DNA from: Corallococcus silvisoli
GTDB taxonomy: Bacteria; Myxococcota; Myxococcia; Myxococcales; Myxococcaceae
Assembly: GCF_009909145.1 (NCBI RefSeq)
Contig: NZ_JAAAPJ010000001.1
Coordinates: 310,001 to 374,000, forward strand
Length of the DNA: 64,000 bases
Direction: 5' to 3'
Part shown: piece by piece, positions 26,932 to 37,434 of the stretch
How positions within the stretch are numbered: the stretch's first letter is position 1
How the letters are laid out: each line of letters begins with the position of its first letter
Notes under the pieces: generated by a model
The model's input: only the letters and a program-made list of their open reading frames with translations
Database searches by the model: none
Told to the model about the DNA's origin: nothing
Program-made: the position numbers and the translations under genes

Positions 26932-27717
26932 GTGGACCTGGACGTCGGCGCGTTGAAGCTGGTGCTGCTGTGTGTCGCCGCGTTGAGCGCGGGCTTCGTG
27001 GACGCCATCGCGGGAGGCGGCGGCCTCATCACGCTGCCCGCGCTGCTGACGGCGGGCCTGCCGGCGCACGTGGCGCTGGGCACCAACAAGGGCCAGTCCG
27101 TGTTCGGCTCGGGCGCGGCGCTGGTGCGCTTCGCGCGCGCGGGCCTGGTGGACGCGAAGCTGGGGAAGGTGACGTTCCCCTTCGGCCTGCTGGGCGCGTT
27201 CGGCGGCGCGGCGCTGGTGCTGCTGCTGCGCCCGGAGGTGCTCAAGCCGCTGGTGCTGGTGCTGCTCATCGCGGTGGCGGTGTTCCTCGCCTTCCGCCGC
27301 GCGCCGCCGAAGCGCGACGGCGTGGAGCCCTCGCCCCGGCCGCGCGCGCAGGCCATTGGCGCGCTCATCGCGCTGGTGCTCGGCACCTATGACGGCTTCT
27401 TCGGGCCGGGGGTGGGCACCTTCCTCATCGTGGCGTTCTCGTCGCTGCTGGGCCACGGGCTGGCGCGCGCGTCCGCGGACGCGAAGGTGGTGAACTTCGC
27501 CTCCAACCTGGCGTCGGTGACGCTCTTCGCGCTCCGGGGCGTGGTGCTGTGGAAGGTGGCGCTGCCCATGGCCGCGGCGCAGTTCACCGGCGCGTGGCTG
27601 GGCGCGCACGCGGCGGTGAAGGGCGGCGACCGGCTGGTGCGCGTCGTCGTGCTGGGCGTGGTGGCCGCGCTGGTGCTGAAGCTGGGGCGCGACGTGTGGC
27701 TGGGCTGGGCGGCCTGA
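26932..27717 (+). CDS. TauE/SafE (TSUP) family membrane transporter
   Basis: 261 residues, about eight hydrophobic segments in two halves. The family motif is clear: AGFVDAIAGGGGLITLPALL near residue 20 and GTYDGFFGPGVGTFLIVAF near residue 155. LGTNKGQSVFGS follows the first motif. TSUP carriers export sulfite or other sulfur-containing anions and organic acids; the substrate cannot be told. The start is GTG after GAGGAGG. Its stop lies 4 nt from the stop of the convergent DUF1877 gene. Confidence 0.9.
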   Translation: MDLDVGALKLVLLCVAALSAGFVDAIAGGGGLITLPALLTAGLPAHVALGTNKGQSVFGSGAALVRFARAGLVDAKLGKVTFPFGLLGAFGGAALVLLLRPEVLKPLVLVLLIAVAVFLAFRRAPPKRDGVEPSPRPRAQAIGALIALVLGTYDGFFGPGVGTFLIVAFSSLLGHGLARASADAKVVNFASNLASVTLFALRGVVLWKVALPMAAAQFTGAWLGAHAAVKGGDRLVRVVVLGVVAALVLKLGRDVWLGWAA

Positions 27718-27721
27718 CGCC

Positions 27722-28243
27722 TCAGCCGATGTGCACGAGCAGCGCCAGGCCCCGCTTCGCCACGGCGGCGGTGAACTTCTGGAGCTCCACGAAGTAGGAG
27801 AGCAGCTCCTCCAGCGGATCCACGTCCTCCGCCGGCTCCTCCTCGTCCCAGGTGCCCGGGTAGATGTCCTCCGCCTGGAGGCGCGCCGGGTCGAAGCGCC
27901 CACGCAGGTCCTGCTCGGAGGCCTTCTTCAGCGCCTCCGCCAGCGCCTTCACCCCGGCCGGGTCGAACACGCGCGCGGTGCCCTCATCCGACGGGATGTC
28001 CCCCACGTCGTCGCCGCCGCGCACCAGGAAGTCCAGGGGCGGGGTGCCCTCCCAGGCCGTGCCGGTGAGCAGGAACTGGAGGCCGTGCCACGCCTCGCCA
28101 ATGTCCAGCTCCAGGAACGCCGCGCCCTTCGCGTCGCCGAAGTCCTCCTCGTCCTCCAGGAAGGGCTCCAGCGCGCCGGGCGTCTTGAGCAGGGCCTGGC
28201 GCTGCGTCTCGGTGGCGCTGCGCAGGGTGCAGAGCATCTCCAT
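27722..28243 (-). CDS. DUF1877 (YfbM-like) protein
   Basis: 173 residues. It aligns by eye with E. coli YfbM: KAAFLELDIGEAWHGLQFLLTGT-like segment, LRGRFDPARLQAEDIYPGTW near residue 125, and ELLSYFVELQKFTAAVAKRGLALLVHIG at the C-terminus. Function of the family is unknown. It lies 35 nt after the biotin-carrier gene in the same direction and may be the last gene of the carboxylase operon. Confidence 0.85.
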   Translation of the reverse strand: MEMLCTLRSATETQRQALLKTPGALEPFLEDEEDFGDAKGAAFLELDIGEAWHGLQFLLTGTAWEGTPPLDFLVRGGDDVGDIPSDEGTARVFDPAGVKALAEALKKASEQDLRGRFDPARLQAEDIYPGTWDEEEPAEDVDPLEELLSYFVELQKFTAAVAKRGLALLVHIG

Positions 28244-28278
28244 GGGGCGTCGACCTCGGGGGCTCGCGAAGCGGGGGG

Positions 28279-28788
28279 TTACTCGACGACGATGAGCTTC
28301 GCGTTGTTCTCCACGGCGGTGCCTTCCTTGGCGAACACCTCCGTCACCTTGCCGGCCTTGGGGCTCTTGAGCTCGTTCTCCATCTTCATGGCCTCCACGA
28401 CCACGAGCCCCTGGCCCTCCTTCACCTCTTCGCCGACCTTGACCAGCACCTTCACCACCTTGCCGGGCATGGGCGCGAGGATGACCTGCCGGCCCTCCAC
28501 GGAGAAGCTGCCCGCGGCGGCGCGCATGCGCAGCTTGCGCTCATCCGCCACGTCGGTGCGGTTCACCTGCCCGCGCACCAGCGTGCCAATCTCGTCGCCG
28601 TTCTCCTCGAACTCGACGTTGTACGACTGGCCGTCCACCAGCAGCGACAGCGTGCCCTGGTCCACGGACAGCGCGTCCACCTGGTACGACTGGCCATTCA
28701 CCGTGAGCCGGTAGCGGTCCTGGCCCAGCGCCTCCAGGTCCACCGGCACCGCTTCCTTCTGGCCCTGCTGCTTCGTGAAGTAACGCAT
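28279..28788 (-). CDS. Biotin carboxyl carrier protein of the acyl-CoA carboxylase
   Basis: 169 residues. The C-terminal half is a biotinyl domain with the biotinylation site EAMKMEN (Lys135), flanked by VILAPMPGKVVKVLVKVGEEVKEGQGLVVV and SPKAGKVTEVFAKEGTAVE. The N-terminal 90 residues are a beta-rich region seen in carriers of propionyl/acetyl-CoA carboxylase complexes (YRLTVNGQSYQVDAL). It shuttles CO2 between the biotin carboxylase encoded 40 nt upstream and the carboxyltransferase encoded first in the operon. Confidence 0.92.
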   Translation of the reverse strand: MRYFTKQQGQKEAVPVDLEALGQDRYRLTVNGQSYQVDALSVDQGTLSLLVDGQSYNVEFEENGDEIGTLVRGQVNRTDVADERKLRMRAAAGSFSVEGRQVILAPMPGKVVKVLVKVGEEVKEGQGLVVVEAMKMENELKSPKAGKVTEVFAKEGTAVENNAKLIVVE

Positions 28789-28828
28789 GTGGAAAAGGTC
28801 CTTCCGGGTGCTTGCGGCAGGATGACGG

Positions 28829-30343
28829 TCAGCGGCGGCGGCTCTTCAGCGCCAGACGCCACGGGCTGATGCGGCCGTTGCCCCCCGCGCTGGCTCCCGC
28901 GGGCAGCGTCTTCGCGCGCTTCTGGTCGCGCTGGAAGGCGTGGAGCGTGCTGGCCAGCAGCGCCACCTCGCTCAGCTTGGGGTCCTCCGCGCCCAGCAGC
29001 GCGGTGTGCTCGCGCGTGAGGAAGCTGGTGTCGTAGTCGCCCGCCACGAACTCCGGGTGGGACAGGATGCCGTGCAGGTAGCGGATGTTGGTGGTGATGC
29101 CCTTCACCACGTACTCGGAGAGCGCGCGCTTGGCCCGCGCGATGGCCTCCTCGCGCGTGGCGCCCCACACGGACAGCTTGGAGATCATGGGGTCGTAGAA
29201 GTTGGGCACCGTGAAGCCCGCGAACACGCCCGAGTCATCCCGCACGTTCGGCCCGCTGGGCACGCGCAGCGCCTGGATCTTCCCGGGGCTGGGCATGAAG
29301 TTGCGCGCGGGGTCCTCCGCGTACACGCGCACCTCGATGGCGTGACCGCGCGGCGTGGGCGCCTCGAAGAGGGGCAGCTTCTCCCCCTCCGCGGCCTTGA
29401 TCTGCATGGCGACCAGGTCCAGGCCCGTCACCCACTCCGTCACCGGGTGCTCCACCTGGAGGCGGGTGTTCATCTCCAGGAAGTAGAAGTTGCGGTGCAC
29501 GTCCACCAGGAACTCCACCGTCCCGGCGCCCACGTAGTTGACGGCCTTGGCCGCCTTCACCGCGACCTCGCCCATCTTCGCGCGCATCTCCGCCGTGAGG
29601 ATGGGGCTGGGCGTCTCCTCCACCACCTTCTGGTGACGGCGCTGCGCGGAGCACTCGCGCTCGTTCAGGTGGATGGTGTTGCCGTACTGGTCCGCGAAGA
29701 CCTGGATCTCCACGTGGTGGGGCTTCTCCAGGTACTTCTCGATGTAGACCGAGTCGTTGCCGAAGGCGTTGAGCGCCTCGCTCTTGGCGGAGCGCCAGGC
29801 GGAGTCGAAGTCGCCCAGGCCCTCCACGCGGCGCATGCCCTTGCCGCCGCCGCCGCCGGCGGCCTTGAGCATGATGGGGAAGCCGATGTTCCGCGCGTAC
29901 TCGCGCGCTTCCTCGATGGTGGCGATGGGCTCGGTGGTGCCGGGGACGACGGGCACGCCCGCCTTGATCATGTTGGCGCGGGCGCGGGTCTTCTCCCCCA
30001 TGGCGTCCATGGCGGCGGCCGGCGGGCCGATGAAGGTGATGCCGGCCTTCTCGCAGGCGCGCACGAAGGACGCGTTCTCGGAGAGGAAGCCGTAGCCGGG
30101 GTGGATGGCGTCCGCGCCGGACTGCTTCGCGACCTCCAGGATGCGCTCCTGCACGAGGTAGCTCTCGCGCGAGGGCGGGGGGCCGACGAAATAGGCCTGG
30201 TCTGCGGTGCGCACATGCAGCGCGGAACGGTCTGCTTCGGAGTACACCGCCACCGTGGCGATGCCGAGGTCCTTGCAGGTGCGCATCACCCGGATGGCGA
30301 TCTCGCCGCGGTTGGCGACGAGCACTTTGCGGATCTTGGGCAT
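28829..30343 (-). CDS. accC: Biotin carboxylase subunit of acyl-CoA carboxylase
   Basis: 504 residues. ATP-grasp biotin carboxylase: KVLVANRGEIAIRVMRTCKDLG at the N-terminus, HPGYGFLSENASF, the glycine-rich ATP loop KAAGGGGGKGMRRV, ECSAQRRHQKVVEETPSP, and the active-site segment NTRLQVEHPVTEWVTG. It carboxylates biotin on the carrier protein using bicarbonate and ATP. It is about 50 residues longer than E. coli AccC at the C-terminus, with an Arg/Lys-rich tail (RLALKSRRR). Encoded between the 204-residue unknown protein (40 nt upstream) and the biotin carrier (40 nt downstream). Confidence 0.95.
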   Translation of the reverse strand: MPKIRKVLVANRGEIAIRVMRTCKDLGIATVAVYSEADRSALHVRTADQAYFVGPPPSRESYLVQERILEVAKQSGADAIHPGYGFLSENASFVRACEKAGITFIGPPAAAMDAMGEKTRARANMIKAGVPVVPGTTEPIATIEEAREYARNIGFPIMLKAAGGGGGKGMRRVEGLGDFDSAWRSAKSEALNAFGNDSVYIEKYLEKPHHVEIQVFADQYGNTIHLNERECSAQRRHQKVVEETPSPILTAEMRAKMGEVAVKAAKAVNYVGAGTVEFLVDVHRNFYFLEMNTRLQVEHPVTEWVTGLDLVAMQIKAAEGEKLPLFEAPTPRGHAIEVRVYAEDPARNFMPSPGKIQALRVPSGPNVRDDSGVFAGFTVPNFYDPMISKLSVWGATREEAIARAKRALSEYVVKGITTNIRYLHGILSHPEFVAGDYDTSFLTREHTALLGAEDPKLSEVALLASTLHAFQRDQKRAKTLPAGASAGGNGRISPWRLALKSRRR

Positions 30344-30383
30344 GGGCGCCCGTCTACCATGGGGCGCCCCTGATTGCCTGCCC

Positions 30384-30998
30384 CTACTTGCGCAGGTTCA
30401 GGTACTGGTCCATCAGCTGCTTCGCCTGGGCGAGCTTCGCTTCCACGAAGCGGTCCTCCTCGTCCGGCTCCGGGGGCGGGGCGGGGTGCGAGGGGGCCTC
30501 CACGGGCTTGCCGTCCGGACCGAAGTCCACCGCGGCCGCCAGCAGGTTGCGCGCGGCGTTGCCGCTGAAGAGCCGGGCGAGCGCCGTCGTCTCCACGTCC
30601 AGCCAGCGCGCGGCCTGGCGCAGCACGTCCAGGTACTCGCCTTCCATGGCGCGCGGCGGGCGGCTGGGGGCGGCCATGCAGACGCGCGCGTAGCTGTGCT
30701 CCCGGTCCACGTACATGCCCATGGCGCGGTCGCGGAAGTCCCGGGCCAGGGCCTGGGTCATGGCGTCCAGGTGCTCCTCGGGAGAGGGCACCTTGCCGGA
30801 GGTCTTTCCGGACACGAGCGGGATCTCCGCCACGTGCCAGCCGCTGTCGGCCAGCGCCTCGGGACGGGGCTCCACCCAGTGGACCTCCGGTGGGGGCAGG
30901 TCCAGGCCCTCGCACACGCCCTTGAGCGTCTGACGCAGGGCGGTGAGATGACCTTCGACGTCGGAGAGGAAGAGAACGAGTCTTCGCTGCTGGGACAC
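30384..30998 (-). CDS. Unknown protein inside the acyl-CoA carboxylase operon
   Basis: 204 residues, no signal peptide or transmembrane segment. The N-terminal 150 residues look like a mixed alpha/beta fold (RLVLFLSDVEGHLTALRQTLKGVCEGL, HVAEIPLVSGKTSGK, FRDRAMGMYVDREHSYARVCMAAP). The rest is a helical region (YLDVLRQAARWLDVETTALARLFSGNAARNLLAAAVDF), a Pro-rich linker and a C-terminal helix (AKLAQAKQLMDQYLNL). I recognise no family. Its place between carboxyltransferase (120 nt) and biotin carboxylase (40 nt) genes suggests a link to this enzyme, perhaps assembly or regulation. That is inference from context only. Confidence 0.7.
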   Translation of the reverse strand: MSQQRRLVLFLSDVEGHLTALRQTLKGVCEGLDLPPPEVHWVEPRPEALADSGWHVAEIPLVSGKTSGKVPSPEEHLDAMTQALARDFRDRAMGMYVDREHSYARVCMAAPSRPPRAMEGEYLDVLRQAARWLDVETTALARLFSGNAARNLLAAAVDFGPDGKPVEAPSHPAPPPEPDEEDRFVEAKLAQAKQLMDQYLNLRK

Positions 30999-31118
30999 GG
31001 GGGGTGGCTCCTTGGGTGGCCCCGTGAAAGCCCCGGCGTTAGCTGAGAATTTCCGGATGTGCCCGTGCCCGCCTGCCCTCCGTGCGGGGGAGGGCAGGCG
31101 TGCGAGCCGCCGGGACTG

Positions 31119-32681
<1,563 letters not shown>

Positions 32682-32847
32682 GGGGGGCCGCTCTAACACG
32701 ATTGGCAGGCGGTGGCAGCGCTTCCCGTGCCCCTGGAGGGGGGGCCGGACGGGCGGGCCCGGGGGTGCACGGGGCGGGGACGGGACGGAAGTTCAGGATT
32801 TCCGACACCGCGTCCGCGAGGGGCGCGAGGGACCAGGGAGGCTGGCG

Positions 32848-33996
32848 ATGCGTGCGAGGCCAGGGGCACTGCGGGTGGGGTCGTTCCGGGGGGTTCCCAT
32901 CCGCGTCCATTTCTCGCTGCTCGTGGTGCTGCCGCTGTTGGCGCTGTCGTTCGGAGGGGCGCTCCAGCGGGCGGCGGACGCGGCGCACGTGCCGCCGGAG
33001 GCGCTGGGCGGGCATCCGTGGGCGTGGGGGCTGGCGGTGGCGGTGGGGCTGTTCGTGTCGGTGCTGCTGCACGAGATGGCGCACACCTTCTATGCGCTGC
33101 GCCATGGCGGGCAGGTGAACGGCATCACCCTGATGATCGTCGGCGGTGTGTCGGAGCTGACAGAGGCGCCGAAGCGGCCTCGGGACGAGGCGCTGATGGC
33201 GCTGGTGGGGCCGTTGACCAGCCTGGGGCTGGCGGCGTTCCTGGGCGGGGTGACGTGGTTCCTGCATGGCCTGGGGATGTTCCAGGTGCAGTTCGCGTGC
33301 TTCACGCTGGCGACGCTCAACGGGGTGCTGGGGGTGTTCAACCTGCTGCCGGCGTTCCCCATGGATGGGGGGCGCATCGTGCGCGCGGCGCTGACGCCCC
33401 GGTTGGGGGTGTGGCGGGCGACGCGGGTGGCGGTGGGGCTGGGGCGGCTGTTCGCGCTGCTGTTCGGCGTGTGGGGCGTGGTGTCGCTGAACCCGTTCAC
33501 GTTGGTGGTGGCCTTCGTCGTGTGGATGGGCGCGGAGAATGAGTGGCGGCAGGTGCGGATGCGGGCGGTGCTGGAGCGCGTGCGGGTGGAGGCGCTGATG
33601 ACGCCGAGGGCGGTGGGCGTGGACCTGGACCTGTCCATGCAGGACGCGCAGTGGGCGCTCCGGCGCGAGCGCGTGAGCATGCTGCCGGTGACGAGCACGG
33701 GGCGGCCGGTGGGGCGGGTGACGTGGGCGGCGGTGCAGGCGGTGCCGGAGGCCGCGCGCGAGGCCTCCTGGGTGCGCGACGCGATGGAGGAGGGCGCGGT
33801 GGCGGAGCTGCGCGAGGACGGGTGGACGGTGCTGCGCCGGATGGCGGAGGCGGGCGTGCCGATGGCCGCGGTGGTGGACGAGGACGGGCTGCTCGCGGGC
33901 ACGCTGGACTGGAATGACATCCAGCGGGCGATGACGCGCGCGGAGGAGGCGGAGCGGAGGACGGGGACGGGCTGGCCGCGCGAGCGGCCGGCGTAG
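32848..33996 (+). CDS. Site-2-protease family zinc metalloprotease with CBS domains
   Basis: 382 residues. Start ATG after AGGGAGG. The membrane part has the zinc motif HEMAH (residues 75-79) and the second motif NLLPAFPMDGGR (Asp173), both hallmarks of S2P/M50 proteases that cut within the membrane. After about residue 235 a CBS pair follows (RVEALMTPRAVGVDLDLSMQDAQWALRRERVSMLPVTSTGRPVG and a second half ending GLLAGTLDWNDIQRAM), which may sense nucleotides. The substrate is unknown; no anti-sigma factor gene is adjacent. Divergent from the carboxylase operon. Confidence 0.92.
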   Translation: MRARPGALRVGSFRGVPIRVHFSLLVVLPLLALSFGGALQRAADAAHVPPEALGGHPWAWGLAVAVGLFVSVLLHEMAHTFYALRHGGQVNGITLMIVGGVSELTEAPKRPRDEALMALVGPLTSLGLAAFLGGVTWFLHGLGMFQVQFACFTLATLNGVLGVFNLLPAFPMDGGRIVRAALTPRLGVWRATRVAVGLGRLFALLFGVWGVVSLNPFTLVVAFVVWMGAENEWRQVRMRAVLERVRVEALMTPRAVGVDLDLSMQDAQWALRRERVSMLPVTSTGRPVGRVTWAAVQAVPEAAREASWVRDAMEEGAVAELREDGWTVLRRMAEAGVPMAAVVDEDGLLAGTLDWNDIQRAMTRAEEAERRTGTGWPRERPA

Positions 33997-34003
33997 GCCT
34001 CCG

Positions 34004-35383
34004 TCAGTTCTTCTCCGGCAGGGACCAGTTGAGCTGGAAGCGGTGCGCGCCGTTGGGGGCGCTGTCCAGCCAGCCCGTGATGCGGTCGCTCTTCATGAGC
34101 AGGGGGCCCAGCTCCGTGCTCACGCCGAAGAACGCGGCCAGGCGCTCGTCGCCCATCACGTCCATCAACGACACCTGGGACAGGCCGCGCGCCACCTTCT
34201 TCGGATCCAACGTGAACTCCACCGCGCGCGACAGCGGGGCGCCCTTCTCCGGCAGCGACGCCAGCACCGTCTGCGTCACCGCCGAGTCATTGCCGAACAC
34301 CAGCTGCCTGCCCTTGAGCCGCACGTAGACGCTGCCGCCCTTCGCCTCCATCGCGTAGCCGTCGTCCAGGGCCTTCGCGCCCGGGAACTTCGCCAGCGGG
34401 GCCAGCGCCGCCTTCACCGCCGCCGCGTCCACCACCTCCGCGGCCAGCGCCTGCTTCGCCGCGAAGAAGCGCACCTCCGGCTTGCGCAGCGACCCCTTCA
34501 CCGCCACCGAATCCACCCCGAACAACAGCTGGCCCGTGAGCTGCTTCGCCAGCGCGTCCGTCACGCCCCTCACCTGCTCCGCCGGACACGTGGGGCACAC
34601 CGCCTGCACCGCGTCCCGCACCGAGTCCACCGCCTGCGTCACCCCCGTGGGCGCCACCTGCGCGCGGGCGAACAGCAGGCCCGAGGGCGCCATCGCCCCG
34701 TAGGGGCTGGTGCCCTTGGACTGGAAGGGCGGCAGCGGCAGCTTCGTCGCGGTGCCCTCCACCTTCAGCGCCGTCGCGGTGCCGTCCAGCGCCACCACGC
34801 CCTGCTGCGTGGCCACGTACAGCGCGCCGGGCAGCCCGCCCATCCGCGCGTCCGCGGCGGGCGCCTTGAGCGCCACCAGCTTCGCCGCCTCCTTGCGGAG
34901 CGCGTCATCCGAGTCCGTGCTCAGGAAGGCGCACGCCTCCTGGCCCTTGAGCACGTAGCCCGCGAAGCCGCCCGCGGGGGCCGGCGCGCGCAGCGTCGTC
35001 ACGCCCTTCACCGTGCCCGCCTTCACGTCGCCGTTGCGCGCGAGCACGCTCGCGGTCGCCTCCTGGAAGGCCTTCGCGTCCTTCACCCGCGTGCACGCCA
35101 GCCGGCCGTCCTGCCGCATCGACACGGACAGCGGCCCCGTCGCGTCGATGCCCAGCGCCTCCAGCGCCTCCGGCCGCGCGAGGTCCAGCTGGAGGATGGG
35201 GTGCAGCTCCGCGCTCCACGACGCCGGGTTCAACATCTGCGAGTACGCCCCCGCCCGCGTCATGAACGCGGTGAGCCCCTGGAGCTTGTCGAGCTGCGGG
35301 ACATGGAGGACCGTCACCGTCGAGGCGGCGACGCGGGGCGCGGGTGCGGCCGCCAGGGTGGCGGCAAGTGCGAGGGCGAGCAT
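34004..35383 (-). CDS. Secreted protein of unknown function
   Basis: 459 residues with a signal peptide (MLALALAATLAAAPAPRVAA). The mature part is Ala/Leu/Val-rich, with alternating strands and helices and a CPTCPAEQ motif near residue 275. Phrases such as SVSMRQDGRLACTRVKDAKAFQEAT, VYVRLKGRQLVFGNDSAVTQTVLASL and EFTLDPKKVARGLSQVSLMDVMG resemble the general layout of DUF3352-like periplasmic proteins, but I cannot assign it firmly. The ATG at 35383 is chosen because it starts the signal peptide and is preceded by AGGTGGGGG. Convergent with the S2P gene, 7 nt between stops. Confidence 0.65.
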   Translation of the reverse strand: MLALALAATLAAAPAPRVAASTVTVLHVPQLDKLQGLTAFMTRAGAYSQMLNPASWSAELHPILQLDLARPEALEALGIDATGPLSVSMRQDGRLACTRVKDAKAFQEATASVLARNGDVKAGTVKGVTTLRAPAPAGGFAGYVLKGQEACAFLSTDSDDALRKEAAKLVALKAPAADARMGGLPGALYVATQQGVVALDGTATALKVEGTATKLPLPPFQSKGTSPYGAMAPSGLLFARAQVAPTGVTQAVDSVRDAVQAVCPTCPAEQVRGVTDALAKQLTGQLLFGVDSVAVKGSLRKPEVRFFAAKQALAAEVVDAAAVKAALAPLAKFPGAKALDDGYAMEAKGGSVYVRLKGRQLVFGNDSAVTQTVLASLPEKGAPLSRAVEFTLDPKKVARGLSQVSLMDVMGDERLAAFFGVSTELGPLLMKSDRITGWLDSAPNGAHRFQLNWSLPEKN

Positions 35384-35474
35384 GGCCCCCACCTGAGAGC
35401 GCCCCACCGTCCCTGTCAAGGCACTCCCACTCCGGACGCCCTCCAGCGACGCCCGGCGAGGTGCCTCGCTCGCC

Positions 35475-35891
35475 CTACGCCGGCAGGCGCCCCGTGTTGG
35501 CCCAGTCGATCATCCGCTCCGCCAGCTCCTCCGCGTTGCGGCGCAGGTAGGCCAGCTGCAGCACCTCGTCGTCCGAGCGCGCCTGCGTCAGCCGCAGCCT
35601 CAGGCCGTCCGCGAAGCGCACCACCTGCCCGATGCTGATGGACGCCCGGTCCTCCATCGCCCCCGCGAACCGCGCCACGTCCGCCTCCACCGAGCAGCCC
35701 TCCGACAGCAGCGCGTCCACCAGCGCGCCGCGCGCCACCCGCTGCTCGTGCGCCCGGGGCACCTGCAGTTGTCGCCGCCAGGGCTGCGCTTCCCAGCGCG
35801 CCATCGACACGTCACCCCGCGCCGCGTCCTCCAGGGGGAACGCCTGCTGGCCCTCGTCCTGCGTCCGCCGTGACTCCATCGCTCGGTTCAT
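35475..35891 (-). CDS. Hypothetical soluble helical protein
   Basis: 138 residues with no export signal. Charged and helical (RVARGALVDALLSEGCSVEADVARFAGAMEDR, VVRFADGLRLRLTQARSDDEVLQLAYLRRNAEELAERMIDW). Start ATG at 35891 is preceded by AAGGGGGA; another ATG lies 12 nt downstream. No family recognised. It is 91 nt upstream of the secreted protein gene in the same direction. Confidence 0.55.
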   Translation of the reverse strand: MNRAMESRRTQDEGQQAFPLEDAARGDVSMARWEAQPWRRQLQVPRAHEQRVARGALVDALLSEGCSVEADVARFAGAMEDRASISIGQVVRFADGLRLRLTQARSDDEVLQLAYLRRNAEELAERMIDWANTGRLPA

Positions 35892-36343
35892 CCGTGTCCC
35901 CCTTCAAGACCCGGGTCCATCCACGGGCATGGCCGGCACCGGGACTCCGCGCCGAAAACCGTCGTCGCGGGTTGGAAGCTTCACTGGAAAAACGATTTAG
36001 ACCCGTTTTCTTGACGGCCCGGAGGGATGCTTGAACTGTCATTGGCGGACACCCCATCCGGTGGGAAAGACTCCTCTCGCTGGCTGATGATCCAAGGCGT
36101 TGGAACTGGCTTCGGTCCTCCACGGGCTGGGTGTTGAAGCCGCTCCAGTGAGGTGTCGCGAGCGTCCTCGCCCGGCGCGGGCCCCGCGGGAGGGGACGCG
36201 TGTTCAACCGGGGACAGACCGTTGCCCCCGGGACGGATGGGCCGGGTCTGGGTTCTCCCTCATGGTACGAGATTCAGGTTCCCGGGGGACGGGGTTGGCC
36301 GCGCCGTGTCTTGGGACCATCACGGGTCTTCCGGGGGGAAGCC
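35892..36343. other. 452-bp divergent intergenic region
   Basis: Divergent region between the 35475-35891 gene and the methyltransferase gene. Around 35985-36020 it is locally AT-rich (cactggaaaaacgatttagacccgttttct-type sequence), a plausible promoter core, but I could not match -35/-10 or sigma-54 elements with confidence. Frames open across it (for example from 36200) show no coding character and lack ribosome-binding sites. Confidence 0.45.
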
Positions 36344-37339
36344 ATGTCGAACCTGCTCGACCTGCCACGGCAGGCGTTGATGGACCTGCGCTCGCGCCTC
36401 AGCCACCTGCCGCTGGTATCGCACCTGCATCGCCGTCACGCGCCCAACAGTCTGGCCCTCTCCAGTCCTTCACCGCAGGACTCGGTGCTGGCGGATCCGG
36501 AGCGCGTGGACACCTGGCGTCGCGCGGTGGAGCGCTACGTGCGCCCGAACCAGGTGGTGGTGGACGTGAAGGCCGGCACCGGCCTGCGCACCTTCCTCGC
36601 CGCGCACCAGCAGCCGCGCCGGCTGTACGCGGTGGACGACTCGCGCATGTTGGATACCGCGCAGTGGGTGGCCCGGCGCAACCGCCTGGACCGCATCGAC
36701 TTCGTGCGGGAGCCCATGTGGCAGTTCCAGCCCCCAGAGAAGGCGGATGTGTTGTTGCATGAGCTGTTGGGGGACGCGCTGTTGGACGCGGGGCTCGTGC
36801 CCCGGATGCTGGACTTGCGGACGCGCCTGCTCAAGCCCGGGGGGCGCATCCTGCCCAACCGCTTCGAGGTCTTCGTGGAGCCGGTGCAGCTGCGCGACGA
36901 GGCGTGCGTCCCCTTCATCTGGACGCAGCACCTGCCCCACGTGGACTTCCGCTGCCTCCAGTCGCTGCGCGAGGCGATGAGCCCGTCGTACTTCAAGCGG
37001 CTGGTGCGCTCCTACGAGGTGGACCACCTCTTGTGCGAGCCGGAGCCCGCGTTCCAGTTCGACCTGGAGACGATGCGCGCGGATGGCCTGCCTTCGCGCG
37101 TGCGCATCCGGCGGCCGGTGGAGGAGGACGGACGGGTGGATGGCTTCTGCCTGTTCTACAAGGTCGCCTTCGACGCGGAGCTGGACTTCAGCGTGTCCCC
37201 GCTGCGCGAGCGCAACGCCACGGCGATGACGCTCTTGCGCGTGGAGCCTCGCGAGTTCAGCCGGTACGACACGCTGGACTTCGAGCTGGAGCTGCCGAAC
37301 CCGTCCGACCCGCGCACCTGGCGGTGGCAGTTCACCTGA
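36344..37339 (+). CDS. PRMT-like SAM-dependent methyltransferase
   Basis: 331 residues, start ATG after cGGGGGGAAgcc. SAM-binding motif I is VVVDVKAGTGLRTFLAA (about residues 65-81), with the acidic residue after strand 2 in LYAVDDSRML. HELLGDALLDAGLVPRML replaces the double-E loop region of protein arginine methyltransferases, and GGRILPNRFEVFVEPVQL starts the PRMT-type beta-barrel half. This architecture, class I fold plus C-terminal barrel, points to the PRMT superfamily. Only one of the two family Glu residues is obvious, so the substrate (protein Arg or other) is uncertain. Monocistronic. Confidence 0.75.
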   Translation: MSNLLDLPRQALMDLRSRLSHLPLVSHLHRRHAPNSLALSSPSPQDSVLADPERVDTWRRAVERYVRPNQVVVDVKAGTGLRTFLAAHQQPRRLYAVDDSRMLDTAQWVARRNRLDRIDFVREPMWQFQPPEKADVLLHELLGDALLDAGLVPRMLDLRTRLLKPGGRILPNRFEVFVEPVQLRDEACVPFIWTQHLPHVDFRCLQSLREAMSPSYFKRLVRSYEVDHLLCEPEPAFQFDLETMRADGLPSRVRIRRPVEEDGRVDGFCLFYKVAFDAELDFSVSPLRERNATAMTLLRVEPREFSRYDTLDFELELPNPSDPRTWRWQFT

Positions 37340-37434
37340 CGGACACGCCGGGGCCTGGAGGGATGTCGGGTGGACAGCCTTTCTTCCGCCCGGTGGTCGC
37401 CGTGGGTGGGGGCACTGCCTAGCTTGCACCCCGC

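Noticed and set aside
36200..36343. An N-terminal extension of the PRMT-like protein starting at 36200
   Set aside because: It has no ribosome-binding site and unlike composition, while the ATG at 36344 follows a strong GGGGGGAA.
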